A stretch of DNA of 64,000 nt from Burkholderiales bacterium (GTDB taxonomy: Bacteria; Pseudomonadota; Gammaproteobacteria; Burkholderiales; Burkholderiaceae_F), in NCBI GenBank assembly GCA_020248865.1, contig JADCGS010000025.1, positions 62,001-126,000 of the forward strand, read 5' to 3'. Both the position numbers and the translations under genes were made by a program. The notes below the pieces were generated by a model. It was not told the DNA's origin. It saw only the letters and a program-made list of their open reading frames with translations, and did not search any database. Below, in pieces: positions 55,732-64,000 of this stretch. Every line of letters begins with the position of its first letter. Positions within the stretch are counted from its first letter, which is position 1.

Positions 55732-56466
55732 ATGAAGAAATCTGCGAAATTGGCCCTGCTCATCGCTGCGGCGATGGTGGGCGCGACCGGCGCAGCTTCC
55801 GCGCAGAACCGCGACATCCCCGGGGCGAAGAATGCGCCGGCGTATGTCCTGGACTCGCGGGGCAACGTCGTTATCGACCCGTTCGGCCTGTGCTGGCGCA
55901 CCCCGTGGTGGACGCCGCAGCTGGCCGGCATAGACGGCCCGAAGGGCGCCGGCTGCCAGTGCGACCGTGCGTCGCTGCCGAAGGCGGTTTGCGATCCCCC
56001 GCCGCCCCCGCCACCCCCGCCGCCCCCGCCGCCCCCGCCGCCTCCGGTGAAAGCGGCTCCGCCGGCCCCGCCGCCGGCCCCGCCGGCCCCGCCGGCCCCG
56101 ACGGTCGAGAAGGTCACGCTCTCGGCTGACGCGCTGTTCGACTTCGACCGCGCCGACATCAAGCCCGATGCGCGGGCCAAGCTCGACGACCTGGTGTCCA
56201 AACTGGCCGGCATGTCGCTGGAGGTGATCATCGCCTCGGGCCACACGGACTCGGTCGGCAACGACGCCTACAACGAGAAGCTGTCCGTGCGTCGCGCCGA
56301 GGCCGTCAAGGCCTACCTCGTGGGCAAGGGCGTGGACGCCAACCGGATCTACACGGAAGGCAAGGGCGAGCGTCAACCGGTGGCCGACAACAAGACCGCC
56401 GAAGGCCGCGCCAAGAACCGTCGCGTCGAGATTGAAGTGGTGGGCACGCGCTCCATCCGTCGCTGA
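55732..56466 (+). CDS. ompA: OmpA family outer-membrane protein without a barrel
   Basis: 244 residues from ATG 55732, with GAGGAGA at 55719-55725. Signal peptide 1-25 (KKSAKLALLIAAAMVGATGA, cut after ASAQ). The short mature N-domain has CWRTPWWTPQLAG and four cysteines (about 54-86), as in Burkholderiales OmpA proteins. A linker of 17 consecutive prolines and further PP-rich repeats (about 89-125) follows. The C-terminal OmpA peptidoglycan-binding domain has LFDFDRADIKPDARAKLDDL, GHTDSVGND and NRRVEIEVVG (about 135-238). It ties the outer membrane to the peptidoglycan. A strong bidirectional terminator follows. Confidence 0.93.
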   Translation: MKKSAKLALLIAAAMVGATGAASAQNRDIPGAKNAPAYVLDSRGNVVIDPFGLCWRTPWWTPQLAGIDGPKGAGCQCDRASLPKAVCDPPPPPPPPPPPPPPPPPVKAAPPAPPPAPPAPPAPTVEKVTLSADALFDFDRADIKPDARAKLDDLVSKLAGMSLEVIIASGHTDSVGNDAYNEKLSVRRAEAVKAYLVGKGVDANRIYTEGKGERQPVADNKTAEGRAKNRRVEIEVVGTRSIRR

Positions 56467-56484
56467 CCCACGGTAGTCGTAGTT

Positions 56485-56519
56485 GAAAAGAGCCCCGCTT
56501 CGGCGGGGCTCTTTTTTTC
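56485..56519. terminator. Bidirectional intrinsic terminator (ompA / exported protein gene)
   Basis: Stem AAGAGCCCCGC, TTCG loop (56499-56502), stem GCGGGGCTCTT, then TTTTT on the plus strand and TTTT on the minus strand. It serves both convergent genes. Confidence 0.95.
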
Positions 56520-56548
56520 GCCTGCGTGGTGCTTGCGAGGCGTGCCGG

Positions 56549-57619
56549 TCAGCCGCCGAGCGCGGCGCGAATGGCGGTGGCGGCGGTACCGTTGAAGCGG
56601 AACTGGTGGTCGATGATCGCCGCGCCGGCGCGGTACAGCTTGCCCGGCCGGACCCCCGGCGGACCCTTGCGCGGCTCGACGAAGGCGATCGAGGCGGCCG
56701 CACGCTCGGCCTCGGTCACCCCGGTGTCCAGCGGGTCAACCTCGGCTCCGAAACTGAGCACCACCGCGCGCGTGCCCGCCACAGTGATCTCTTCCCAGCG
56801 CCCCTCTGCCACCGGCTGACTGGAGGCCTTGTCGCAGAACACCGTGCCGGCCTTGGCGGCATAGAGCAAGGCCGTGCCGCGCTGGGCGGTCGGCTCGCGG
56901 AAGATCAGCGCGTAGGGCCGCGCGCCCGATCGGTACTCGTACGACAGGCAGTACGGGATGCTGCGCGAGAAGTTGGCCAGCAGAGCGCGCGTGCTCACCG
57001 CGCCGGAAAACGACTCCTGGCTCGGCAGCACCAGCACGTCATCGAGGAACTGCGCATGCACGATGTAGGCCATCGAGCCGGCCGGGAAGATCTGGCTGCC
57101 GGCACGGTCGGCATCCTGCATGGCGTGCGCGCGCGGGGTACGCAGGAACGGCTGCATCTGCCTGCCGCTGACGTCGTAGGCCTCCAGCCGAACAGACAGG
57201 TGCAGTGGCCGCGCCGTTCCATAGACCACCTGCACGCTGCCATCGGGCACCGGAATGGCGAAGTTCGGGCTCGACAGCCGCACCCGCTCGCCGTCGATGA
57301 CGAAGTTGCCCACATCGATGTGCGAGTTGAAGGCCCCGGCCGCCTCGGCCTGCTCGTGCAGCGGGTAACGGTTGTCCTGAGCCGTGCCGCGGACCCGCAG
57401 GTTGGTCACGCGCGTCCCGGAAAAGCTGTAGAGCCCCTCACCGACGAGGGCCTGCAGCGCCGACACGTTGCTCGGCGCCAGGCCCTCGACCGGACCGCGA
57501 TCCACCACGGGTGCAGCGCGAATCACCGACGACGTCTGGGCCCCAGCCGCCCAGGGCAAAGCTGCCAAAGCCACGGCAATCAGTCGCTTGCGCCGGCTTC
57601 CGGGGTTTCCTCGCTTCAT
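56549..57619 (-). CDS. Exported protein of unknown function
   Basis: 356 residues from ATG 57617-57619, preceded by AGGAGA at the right distance; an upstream extension has no such site. Signal peptide: KRGNPGSRRKR then LIAVALAALPWAAGAQ (residues 2-27), cleaved near AGA-QTSS. The rest has no membrane segment; beta-rich stretches such as RVTNLRVRGTAQDNRYP and VQVVYGTARPLHLSVRLEAYDVSG suggest a periplasmic beta protein. Two cysteines (about 241 and 280) could form a disulfide. No family was recognised. It is convergent with ompA and divergent from ubiG; the 231 bp to ubiG show no clear signal. Confidence 0.75.
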   Translation of the reverse strand: MKRGNPGSRRKRLIAVALAALPWAAGAQTSSVIRAAPVVDRGPVEGLAPSNVSALQALVGEGLYSFSGTRVTNLRVRGTAQDNRYPLHEQAEAAGAFNSHIDVGNFVIDGERVRLSSPNFAIPVPDGSVQVVYGTARPLHLSVRLEAYDVSGRQMQPFLRTPRAHAMQDADRAGSQIFPAGSMAYIVHAQFLDDVLVLPSQESFSGAVSTRALLANFSRSIPYCLSYEYRSGARPYALIFREPTAQRGTALLYAAKAGTVFCDKASSQPVAEGRWEEITVAGTRAVVLSFGAEVDPLDTGVTEAERAAASIAFVEPRKGPPGVRPGKLYRAGAAIIDHQFRFNGTAATAIRAALGG

Positions 57620-57850
57620 GCAGTTCTCCTGGAGTGGATACCGGCGCCTGGGGGCGCCCCGCCCACAACGCCGCATCGTAGTGGAGCCGGCGGAGGTAAG
57701 GCAGCGGGCACGGCGGCCCCAGCGCCTGGGCGGCGCTGACTTGCCCCGCCCCGCCGTCGCCTCGCGCCTGGCCCCTCACGCCGCGCACCGGCAGCGGGGT
57801 GACGCTGGCGTACCCGGTACCATCGACGTACACGCATCGAAAGATTCGCC

Positions 57851-58552
57851 ATGCATGCCAACGCCGACACGGCCGAACTGCAGCGCTTCAGCGAGTTGGC
57901 CCACCGCTGGTGGGATCCACAGGGGGCCATGCGTCCGCTGCATGACCTGAATCCGCTGCGCCTGGACTGGATCGACCGCACCGCCGCCCTGGCAGGCAAG
58001 CGCGTGGTCGACGTCGGCTGCGGCGGCGGCATTCTCGCCGAAGCCATGGCGCGCAAGGGCGCGGACGTGCTGGGCATCGACCTGGCCGCCAAGCTGCTGC
58101 GGGTAGCCGAGCTGCACGCCCTGGAGACGAGCACCCGCGTGGCCTATCGCCAGGCGTCGGCCGAACAATTGGCCGGCGAAGCACCGGCCGGCTTCGACGT
58201 CGTGACCTGCATGGAGATGCTCGAACACGTCCCCGACCCGGCCAGCGTCGTGACTGCCTGCGCCACGCTGGTCAAACCCGGCGGCACGGTGTTCTTCTCG
58301 ACCATCAACCGCAACCCCAAGTCGTTCGTCTTTGCAATCCTGGGCGCCGAGTATGTGCTGAACCTGTTGCCGCGCGGCACGCACGAGTACGCCAAGTTCA
58401 TCCGCCCGCGCGAGCTGGCCGGCTTTGCGCGCAGCGCCGGACTCGATCTCCTGGAGCTGCGCGGCCTGCGGTACAACCCGTTCACGCGCCGCTTTGCGCT
58501 GAACGACGACACGGGCGTCAACTACATGATGGCCTGTCGGCGGGGCGCATGA
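57851..58552 (+). CDS. ubiG: Ubiquinone biosynthesis O-methyltransferase
   Basis: 233 residues from ATG 57851. It begins with the UbiG-typical [34 protein letters not shown] region (8-42), then the SAM site [16 protein letters not shown] (about 51-66), [11 protein letters not shown] and the family-specific [20 protein letters not shown] (about 151-170). It performs both O-methylation steps of ubiquinone synthesis at the membrane. Its stop overlaps the gph start (ATGA), as in many Betaproteobacteria, so the two are co-translated. Confidence 0.95.
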   Translation: MHANADTAELQRFSELAHRWWDPQGAMRPLHDLNPLRLDWIDRTAALAGKRVVDVGCGGGILAEAMARKGADVLGIDLAAKLLRVAELHALETSTRVAYRQASAEQLAGEAPAGFDVVTCMEMLEHVPDPASVVTACATLVKPGGTVFFSTINRNPKSFVFAILGAEYVLNLLPRGTHEYAKFIRPRELAGFARSAGLDLLELRGLRYNPFTRRFALNDDTGVNYMMACRRGA

Positions 58553-59202
58553 AGCCCGCGCTGGTGCTGTTCGATCTGGACGGCACCCTGGCCGACACGG
58601 CCCCCGACCTGGCTGCCGTGGCCAACCGCATGCGCGCCGTCCGGGGCCTGGCACCCCTGCCCTACGACGAACTGCGGCCCCTCGCCAGCCACGGCGCACG
58701 CGGGCTGATCGGCAAGGCGCTCGGCGTCGCGCAGCAAGAATCCGGGTTCGTCACGCTGCGCGACGAGTTTTTCGCTACCTACGAAGCTGCGCTGTGCGTG
58801 CACTCACGGCTGTTCGAGGGCATGGAAGCCGTGCTCGGCGCGATCGAGGCGCGCGGCGCGCGCTGGGGCATCGTCACCAACAAGATGATGCGCTTCACGG
58901 ACCCACTGGTGGCCGCCCTGGGCCTGCGCGAGCGCGCTGCCTGCGTGGTCAGCGGCGACACCACGCCGCATGCCAAGCCGCACCCGGCACCGCTGCTGCA
59001 CGCCCTGACGGCCTGCGAGGTGGCGGCCGGAGCCACGGTGTACGTCGGCGACGACCTGCGCGACATCGAGGCCGGCCGCGCCGCCGGCTTGGCCACCGTG
59101 GCGGTCCGCTACGGCTACCTGGGCGAAGGTCGGCCGATCGAGGATTGGGGTGCCGATCGCATCGTCGCCACCCCGGACGACCTGCTGCCCCTGGTGCGCT
59201 GA
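58549..59202 (+). CDS. gph: Phosphoglycolate phosphatase (HAD family)
   Basis: 217 residues from ATG 58549, overlapping ubiG by four bases. HAD motifs: [16 protein letters not shown] (7-21, with the nucleophile and acid Asp); II, IVTNKMM (about 107-113); III, Lys in [29 protein letters not shown] (about 164-180). It removes phosphate from 2-phosphoglycolate, a DNA-repair and metabolic by-product. In Burkholderiales the ubiG-coupled gene is usually labelled gph, though a role in ubiquinone or NMP metabolism is possible. ssrA follows 62 bp downstream. Confidence 0.9.
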   Translation: MKPALVLFDLDGTLADTAPDLAAVANRMRAVRGLAPLPYDELRPLASHGARGLIGKALGVAQQESGFVTLRDEFFATYEAALCVHSRLFEGMEAVLGAIEARGARWGIVTNKMMRFTDPLVAALGLRERAACVVSGDTTPHAKPHPAPLLHALTACEVAAGATVYVGDDLRDIEAGRAAGLATVAVRYGYLGEGRPIEDWGADRIVATPDDLLPLVR

Positions 59203-59246
59203 ACGGGCGCGCTTGAATTCAGCCGCACCAGCCTCACGTCACCGTC

Positions 59247-59252
59247 TACAAT
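59247..59252 (+). promoter_or_regulatory. Candidate -10 element of ssrA
   Basis: TACAAT lies 12 bases before the mature 5' end of tmRNA. The matching -35 region (around 59224-59229) has no good hexamer; TTGAAT at 59213-59218 is too far away. Confidence 0.45.
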
Positions 59253-59264
59253 GTGAAGTGAAAA

Positions 59265-59654
59265 GGGGGCGACCTGGTTTCGACGCGGGTCGTGAAGCAG
59301 TGCAGGGCATGCCGAGGACCAGTGACCTCGTAAATCCATCTGGAACACTACAAACGCCAACGACGAGCGTTTCGCTCTCGCCGCCTAACACCGGTGAGAC
59401 GCTGCACTAGTTTGTCTCTGGACTAGGTTGGGCCTACCCGCGGCGAAAGCCGGGGGAAAAGCCCTCCTGCAGCGTTATGCACAGAGGCTGATCACTGGCG
59501 GCGTCGCGACGCCGGTGCCGAGAATCAGCGACTGGCCGTGCGTCGGCCTGCCTGTCGGCTAAGCGCACGGCGAGATCCAAGTAGACCGGCTACGCATGTA
59601 GAACTGTCTGCGGATCATTCGCGGACGCGGGTTCGATTCCCGCCGCCTCCACCA
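59265..59654 (+). ncRNA. ssrA: Transfer-messenger RNA
   Basis: About 390 nt. The 5' GGGGGCG (59265-59271) pairs with CGCCTCC near the 3' end, followed by ACCA (59651-59654). GCGGGTTCGATTCCCGC is the T arm. The tag frame is at 59356-59388: codons for Ala-Asn-Asp-Glu-Arg-Phe-Ala-Leu-Ala-Ala and TAA, the tag of Betaproteobacteria. GACCTGGTTTCGACG forms the D-loop-like start. It rescues stalled ribosomes with SmpB. The 193 bp after it hold no clear terminator and no second copy of its 3' end. Confidence 0.98.
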
Positions 59655-59847
59655 CCTTTGCGGCGCTCCGCGGGTGCCGATCACGCCGGTCGGCCACGGC
59701 TTTGGAGCCTTGCGACTGCTACCGCAACCCGCCATTGCCGTTCGTAGCCGGGAACGGGCGGGTCTTTCCCCGGCTTTCCCCTTTCTTCATCCGCTTCCGC
59801 CGTGCCCGCGCTGCAGGCAAACTGAAGGCTAAATCGGAATTGCTGTC

Positions 59848-60630
59848 GTGAGTGCTACCCCCGATCCCGCCGCGCAAGACACCGGCATTCGTGTCCTGGT
59901 GGTGGATGACGATCCGCTGTCGAGCGCCTTTCAGTCACATTTGCTGTCGCTGCTGGGCTATTCGGCCAGCGTCCTGAACGATGCGGACGCCGCGCTCGAG
60001 GTCGCCCTCGCCGGCGGCTGCGATCTCATGTTGCTCGACCTCGGCATGCCGCACCCCGACGGCTTCGAGGTACTGCGCCGGCTGCGCGAGCACGAGGCGC
60101 AGCGCAACGCCGCACCGCTGCCCGTGATCGCGGTGACCGGCTATGCCTCCGAATCCGACCGGCTGCGCTGCCTGATGGAAGGGTTCACCGATCACCTGGC
60201 CAAGCCGATCCAGGCCGGCTCGCTCAGCGCCCTGATCGAGCGCGCCCTGGGGCCGCGCGGCGCGATGGCCGCTGGGGCATCCTCGGATGCCGAACGCTTG
60301 CGCGCCACCGTGCGCCGGCTGGCGGAAGTCAAACCGGGCGATCGCCGCTTCACACCCACCGTGACCGAGTCGTTTGCGCTGCGGTCGGCACAGCTTCTGG
60401 ACGTCTTGCGCAAGGCGGTCGCCGCCCACGACGTCGAGCAGTTCAATCGCGCCGCGCGGGCGCTGAAATCCAGTGCCGAGTTCCTTGGCGCCAGCAGGCT
60501 GGCTGCGATGTGCGCCACCGCCGAGGCGCGCGCGGCCGAGGCAGCCTGGCCGGCGGCACGTGAAATCGTCGGCGCCATGGATAACGAACACCAGGTAGTC
60601 CTGACGCTGCTGTTCGAGCCTTCGCGCTGA
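59848..60630 (+). CDS. Response regulator receiver fused to an HPt-like domain lacking its His
   Basis: 260 residues. The start at 59848 (GTG) begins SATPDPAAQD, ahead of the receiver. Receiver domain, about 15-135: acidic pair around Asp20-Asp22 (VVDDDPLS), phospho-acceptor Asp64 in LMLLDLGMP, Thr97 in AVTGYA and Lys119 in HLAKPI, all intact. From about 172-258 an HPt-like helical domain follows, with RAARALKSSAEFLGASRLA (201-219); the usual phospho-His position is Arg204. So it can receive phosphate on Asp64 but probably cannot relay it through this domain. It ends in TGATG, sharing bases with the start of the multi-PAS sensor, so the two are translationally coupled. Confidence 0.88.
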   Translation: MSATPDPAAQDTGIRVLVVDDDPLSSAFQSHLLSLLGYSASVLNDADAALEVALAGGCDLMLLDLGMPHPDGFEVLRRLREHEAQRNAAPLPVIAVTGYASESDRLRCLMEGFTDHLAKPIQAGSLSALIERALGPRGAMAAGASSDAERLRATVRRLAEVKPGDRRFTPTVTESFALRSAQLLDVLRKAVAAHDVEQFNRAARALKSSAEFLGASRLAAMCATAEARAAEAAWPAAREIVGAMDNEHQVVLTLLFEPSR

Positions 60631-63600
60631 TGCCTGACTCGCCGCGCTCCTCCACAGGCCCGCTCCCTGCGGCCACGGAACTGCGGTTGCTGCGCACGCT
60701 GGGGCGTATCGCCGGCATCGGCGCCTGGCAGATCGACCCGGGACGCCGGGAGATGCTCTGGACCGACGAGATCTACCGGATCCTCGACGTCGCGCCGGGC
60801 GAAGTCGTCCCCAGCCTCAACGCCCTGCTGTCGTTCATCGAGCCCGGCCAGCGCGAGCACCTGCGGGCTGCCATCGAGCGCGCGATCGACCACGGCGAAG
60901 GATGGGACTTCGAGCTTCCCGCAATCGCCCGAGACCAGAACACGCGGTGGCTGCGCCTGATCGGCGAGCCACACACACAGAGCGACGGCAGTGTGCTGCT
61001 GTGCGGGACCCTGGAGGACGTGACCACCCTGCGCGCTCAGCGCGAGGCATTAAAGGCGCGCAGCTTCGAGGCGCGCAAGCTGGCTGCCGTGGCCGAGAAC
61101 TCCTCGAGCCTGATCATGCTGACCGACGCCGACCAGCGGATCCAGTGGGTCAATGAAAGTTTCACGCGGGTGTCCGGCTACACGCTGCTGGAGGCGGCGG
61201 GGCGAAGGCCGTTCGACCTCCTTCAGGCCCCCGGCGAGAGCGCAGTGCTGGACCTCGCGGAGGGCGGCAGGCGGTTCACGCGCACCCGCGAGCTGCAATT
61301 GCACCGCAAGGATGGCAAGCCCTTTTGGGCGGTCGTCGAAGTACGCGCCGTGCGCAACGGCGAGGGCGACGTCACCCATCTCGTGTTCCGCCAGGACGAC
61401 GTCACCGAGAACCGCCGGGTCGAGCAGCAGGCGACGGAAGCGACCAGTTGGCTCGGTATCGCCCGCGTGGCCGCCGGCATCGGCTTTTTCTACCGACCCG
61501 ATCATCCGCAGGGCGCGGCGATGGTCATCGACGAGCAGGCGCGCGGCATCCTGGGGCTGGAACCCGACGAGCCCTGCCCGCCTGCCGACGAGATGCTGGC
61601 AATGGTTCTGCCACAGGACCGCGAGCGCTTCCTGGAAGCGCGCGAGCACCGCGCAGCCGATCCGGTCGAGATCGAGTACCGGATCCGTCGCCGCAGCGAC
61701 GGCGCGCTGCGCTGGCTGCGCGCGCTGCGCGTGCGTCTGCCGGCAACCGCGCATGGCCCGGCGCGCGTCGTCGGCGCACTACTGGATATCACCGAACTGC
61801 GCCGTGCCGACCGGCAGCGCCGGCTTCTGACCGAGCGCCTGGCGCTGGTCAGTGCCGCACATGGGATCGGCGTCTGGGACATCGACGCGAGCGGCGGCAC
61901 GGTGCAGTGGAACGACCGGATGCTGGATTTGTTTGGCGCGCAGCCGGACGACGCCCCCCGGCTGGTTGGCAAGTGGCTCGACCGCCATGTGTTTCCGGAG
62001 GATCACGAGCGGCTGATCGAGAGCCTGCGCTACGACTCCGAAGTGGCAAGCAGCAGCTCGCCGCGGCGCGTCGAGCACCGCATCGTGCGGGGCGACGGCG
62101 AGCTGCGCTGGATCGAGAGCCAGTCGACCCGCATGCTCGCCGAAGACGGCCGGGTCATGATCCTCGGCACCAGCCGGGACATCACCGAGCGCAAGGAAAA
62201 CGAGCAGCGGTTGCGCCATGCGCTGCAGCGCCTCGAACTTGCGACCGAGCGGGCAGGCGTCGGCGTGTTCATGCGCGACTTGGTCACCGGCAGTGGCTAC
62301 TGGAGCGCGCAGGTGTTCCATCTGTTCGGCATGCCCGAGGAAGCCCAGGCGCCGCCGGTCGAGCGCGTCTTGCCGCAACTGCATCCGGACGACCACGCCG
62401 GTTACCTGCAGTTGCACGATGCTTCGATCACGGCGGCCGAGGTCGAGGATCTGCAGCTGCGGGTTCAGCCGCCCGAGGGGCAGATGCGCTGGCTGTTGAT
62501 CCGAAGCCGACGCGAACCGACGGGCGGCAGCACAGCGGTCCGCATGGCCGGCGTCGTGCTCGACATCACGGCGCAGGAGCAGGCCAAGGCACAGGCGGCA
62601 GCCAACGCAGCGTGGCTGCAGTTGTCGACCGAGGCCAGCGGCATCGGCACCTGGGAGCGCGACCTCGCCACCGGCGAAGGGCGCTGGGACGCCACGATGT
62701 ATGCCCTGCACGGCTTGCCGCCGCAGGACATGGCCCCCTCACTGGAGTATGCGCTGCACACCTATCACGCGGCCGATCGCGAGCGCGCTCGGCAGGCCTG
62801 GCAGCGCATGGCCGACAGCGACTCGGTGATCGAGTTCGAACACCGGACGGTGCGGCTCGACGGCGAGTTGCGGTGTTTCCTGTCGCGCGGCCGCTGCGAG
62901 CGACGCGCCGACGGCTCCCCGGTGCGCATCTACGGCACCACCCTCGATGTGACCGAGTCGCGCGAGACCTCCAACCAGTTGGCCATCACGCTGCGTCGCC
63001 TGCAGTTGGCCACCGAGGCCAGCGGCATCGGCACCTGGGCGCGCGACCTCACAACCGGCGAGGGCCTGTGGGACGCCACGATGAGGCGCCTGCTGGGAGT
63101 GGGACCGGAGGAGCCGGTCCCCTCGCGCCAGGAGGCCACCAGGCGGCTCCTGCATCCCGACGATCGTGAACAGGCAGCGGCTGCCTGGCGTTTGATGACC
63201 GAGTCCACCCAAGCCATCGAGTTCGAGCTCCGCGTCCCGCGCGCCGACGGCAGCGTCGCGCACCTCAGTTCACGCGGCCTGGTCGAGCGTGACGAACACG
63301 GCCGGCCGCTGCGCGCGGTCGGCACCGCGATCGACATCTCCGCCATCCGGACCACCCAGCAGCGCCTGCGGGAATTCACCGAATGGATGCAGCTGGCCAG
63401 CGGTGCCACCGGGGTGGCTTTCTTCCGCCTGGGCCTGGACGACGAAACCCTGTACGCCGACCGGCAGATGAAGAAGCTGTACGGCTTCGACCCCGACGGG
63501 CCCGACCCGACGCAGGAAGAGTTCTACGCCGCGATCCTTCCCGAAGACCTCCACCGCGTGCACCGCGTGCGCGAACTGTCCAGGCAATCGAGCGACACGG

Positions 63601-64000
63601 TCGAAGCCGAGTACCGCGTCCGCGGTCCCGACGGAATGCTGCGCCAGATTCTCACGCGCCGCGCCCTGTTGCGCAACGAGCAGGGGCAGCCGCTGTACGT
63701 GGTCGGAACGGCCATCGACGTGACCGCCAACCGCTCGGTGCAGGCGGCGCTGCAGATCGCCAACCAGCGCCTTGGCCTGGCGCAGCGCACCGCCGGCATC
63801 GGCATCTGGGAGTGGGATCTGCAAAGCGGCGAGATGCGGATCGACGACAGCATTCGCGCGCTGCTCGGGGTGAATGACGACTGGATGCCGGACCTCGATC
63901 GCTGGATGGCGCGGGTGCACCCCGACGACCGCGATAAAGCACACGCCGTGTTCGAGGTCGGCATGCCCGCCGGCCTGAGCGAGGGACAGTCCGAATACCG
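60630..64000 (+). CDS. Multi-PAS sensor protein, 3' end cut by window
   Basis: The frame starts at ATG 60630, inside the previous stop, and stays open to the window end (1123 residues visible). It is built of at least nine PAS-like units starting near 60690, 61080, 61452, 61839, 62232, 62616, 63000, 63387 and 63771, each about 124-131 codons. Most begin with a helix ending in A-G-I-G-x-W/F and end in V-G-T-x-x-D-(I/V)-T. Unit 2 is the most classical PAS (SLIMLTDADQRIQWVNESF). No membrane segment and no output domain are seen yet; a histidine kinase or GGDEF domain probably lies beyond the window. The coupled receiver gene suggests a histidine kinase. Confidence 0.85.
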   Translation, partial: MPDSPRSSTGPLPAATELRLLRTLGRIAGIGAWQIDPGRREMLWTDEIYRILDVAPGEVVPSLNALLSFIEPGQREHLRAAIERAIDHGEGWDFELPAIARDQNTRWLRLIGEPHTQSDGSVLLCGTLEDVTTLRAQREALKARSFEARKLAAVAENSSSLIMLTDADQRIQWVNESFTRVSGYTLLEAAGRRPFDLLQAPGESAVLDLAEGGRRFTRTRELQLHRKDGKPFWAVVEVRAVRNGEGDVTHLVFRQDDVTENRRVEQQATEATSWLGIARVAAGIGFFYRPDHPQGAAMVIDEQARGILGLEPDEPCPPADEMLAMVLPQDRERFLEAREHRAADPVEIEYRIRRRSDGALRWLRALRVRLPATAHGPARVVGALLDITELRRADRQRRLLTERLALVSAAHGIGVWDIDASGGTVQWNDRMLDLFGAQPDDAPRLVGKWLDRHVFPEDHERLIESLRYDSEVASSSSPRRVEHRIVRGDGELRWIESQSTRMLAEDGRVMILGTSRDITERKENEQRLRHALQRLELATERAGVGVFMRDLVTGSGYWSAQVFHLFGMPEEAQAPPVERVLPQLHPDDHAGYLQLHDASITAAEVEDLQLRVQPPEGQMRWLLIRSRREPTGGSTAVRMAGVVLDITAQEQAKAQAAANAAWLQLSTEASGIGTWERDLATGEGRWDATMYALHGLPPQDMAPSLEYALHTYHAADRERARQAWQRMADSDSVIEFEHRTVRLDGELRCFLSRGRCERRADGSPVRIYGTTLDVTESRETSNQLAITLRRLQLATEASGIGTWARDLTTGEGLWDATMRRLLGVGPEEPVPSRQEATRRLLHPDDREQAAAAWRLMTESTQAIEFELRVPRADGSVAHLSSRGLVERDEHGRPLRAVGTAIDISAIRTTQQRLREFTEWMQLASGATGVAFFRLGLDDETLYADRQMKKLYGFDPDGPDPTQEEFYAAILPEDLHRVHRVRELSRQSSDTVEAEYRVRGPDGMLRQILTRRALLRNEQGQPLYVVGTAIDVTANRSVQAALQIANQRLGLAQRTAGIGIWEWDLQSGEMRIDDSIRALLGVNDDWMPDLDRWMARVHPDDRDKAHAVFEVGMPAGLSEGQSEY
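62616..63386 (+). repeat. Recent tandem duplication inside the PAS array
   Basis: Units 62616-62999 (384 bp) and 63000-63386 (387 bp) are the closest pair. Their first 80 bases are about 85 percent identical, both encoding (T)EASGIGTW.RDL.TGEG.WDATM, while other units share only the pattern. Confidence 0.8.

Noticed and set aside
59600-59850. Integrated element at the ssrA 3' end with a duplicated attachment site
   Set aside because: No second copy of the tmRNA 3' end and no integrase gene are present in the window; possible only if the element extends beyond it.

Overview
The window is a GC-rich (about 70 percent) stretch of a bacterial chromosome, most likely a betaproteobacterium of the order Burkholderiales. 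This rests on gene order (lolC-lolD, a PGM-like gene, recJ, prfB, lysS; gyrA-serC-pheA-hisC-tyrA-aroA-cmk-rpsA-ihfB-lapA-lapB), a tmRNA tag ending ANDERFALAA, an OmpA protein with the CWR...WTP module usual in that order, and a prfB with the classical +1 frameshift. It is mostly core genome. No rRNA, tRNA, CRISPR array or insertion sequence was seen.

Left part (1-4.4 kb): edge of a surface-polysaccharide region, with a glycosyltransferase cut by the window, a Wzm-like ABC-2 permease, an unknown membrane-anchored protein and a rhamnosyltransferase-like GT2 enzyme. It is followed by a 400-bp array of palindromic REP-like elements that includes copies of the 3' end of lolD. 4.4-16.3 kb: lipoprotein export (lolCD), recJ, a rhomboid protease, prfB, an SDR, lysS, a Nudix hydrolase, a cupin, and a translationally coupled pair for a SbtA-type bicarbonate transporter and its PII-like partner. 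16.3-17.0 kb is gene-poor and holds a small membrane-protein frame broken by an amber codon.

17.0-29.7 kb is almost entirely minus strand: an HD-domain protein, a family III CoA-transferase, a MAPEG protein, recR, ybaB and dnaX (the usual replication/recombination group), a GNAT enzyme, the 4.5S RNA gene ffs, and an AddA/AddB helicase-nuclease pair. 29.9-39.5 kb is mostly plus strand: trxA, rho, rpmE2, a GT39 membrane glycosyltransferase, a MATE exporter, then htpX on the minus strand with a heat-shock-like promoter, a UPF0114 membrane protein, class I fumarase and a P-loop kinase-like protein. 39.5-54.1 kb is minus strand: cysM, a ComEA-like protein, lapB, lapA, ihfB, rpsA and the aromatic amino acid/serine genes ending in gyrA.

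54.3-64 kb: an MtaD-like deaminase, ompA, an exported protein of unknown function, ubiG and gph, the tmRNA gene ssrA, and then a two-gene signalling unit. Its first gene encodes a receiver fused to an HPt-like domain whose phospho-accepting His position is Arg. Its second encodes a very large sensor with at least nine tandem PAS-like repeats of about 128 residues, cut by the window end. This unit, the REP array, the SbtA/SbtB pair and the amber-split membrane ORF are the least routine parts of the window.
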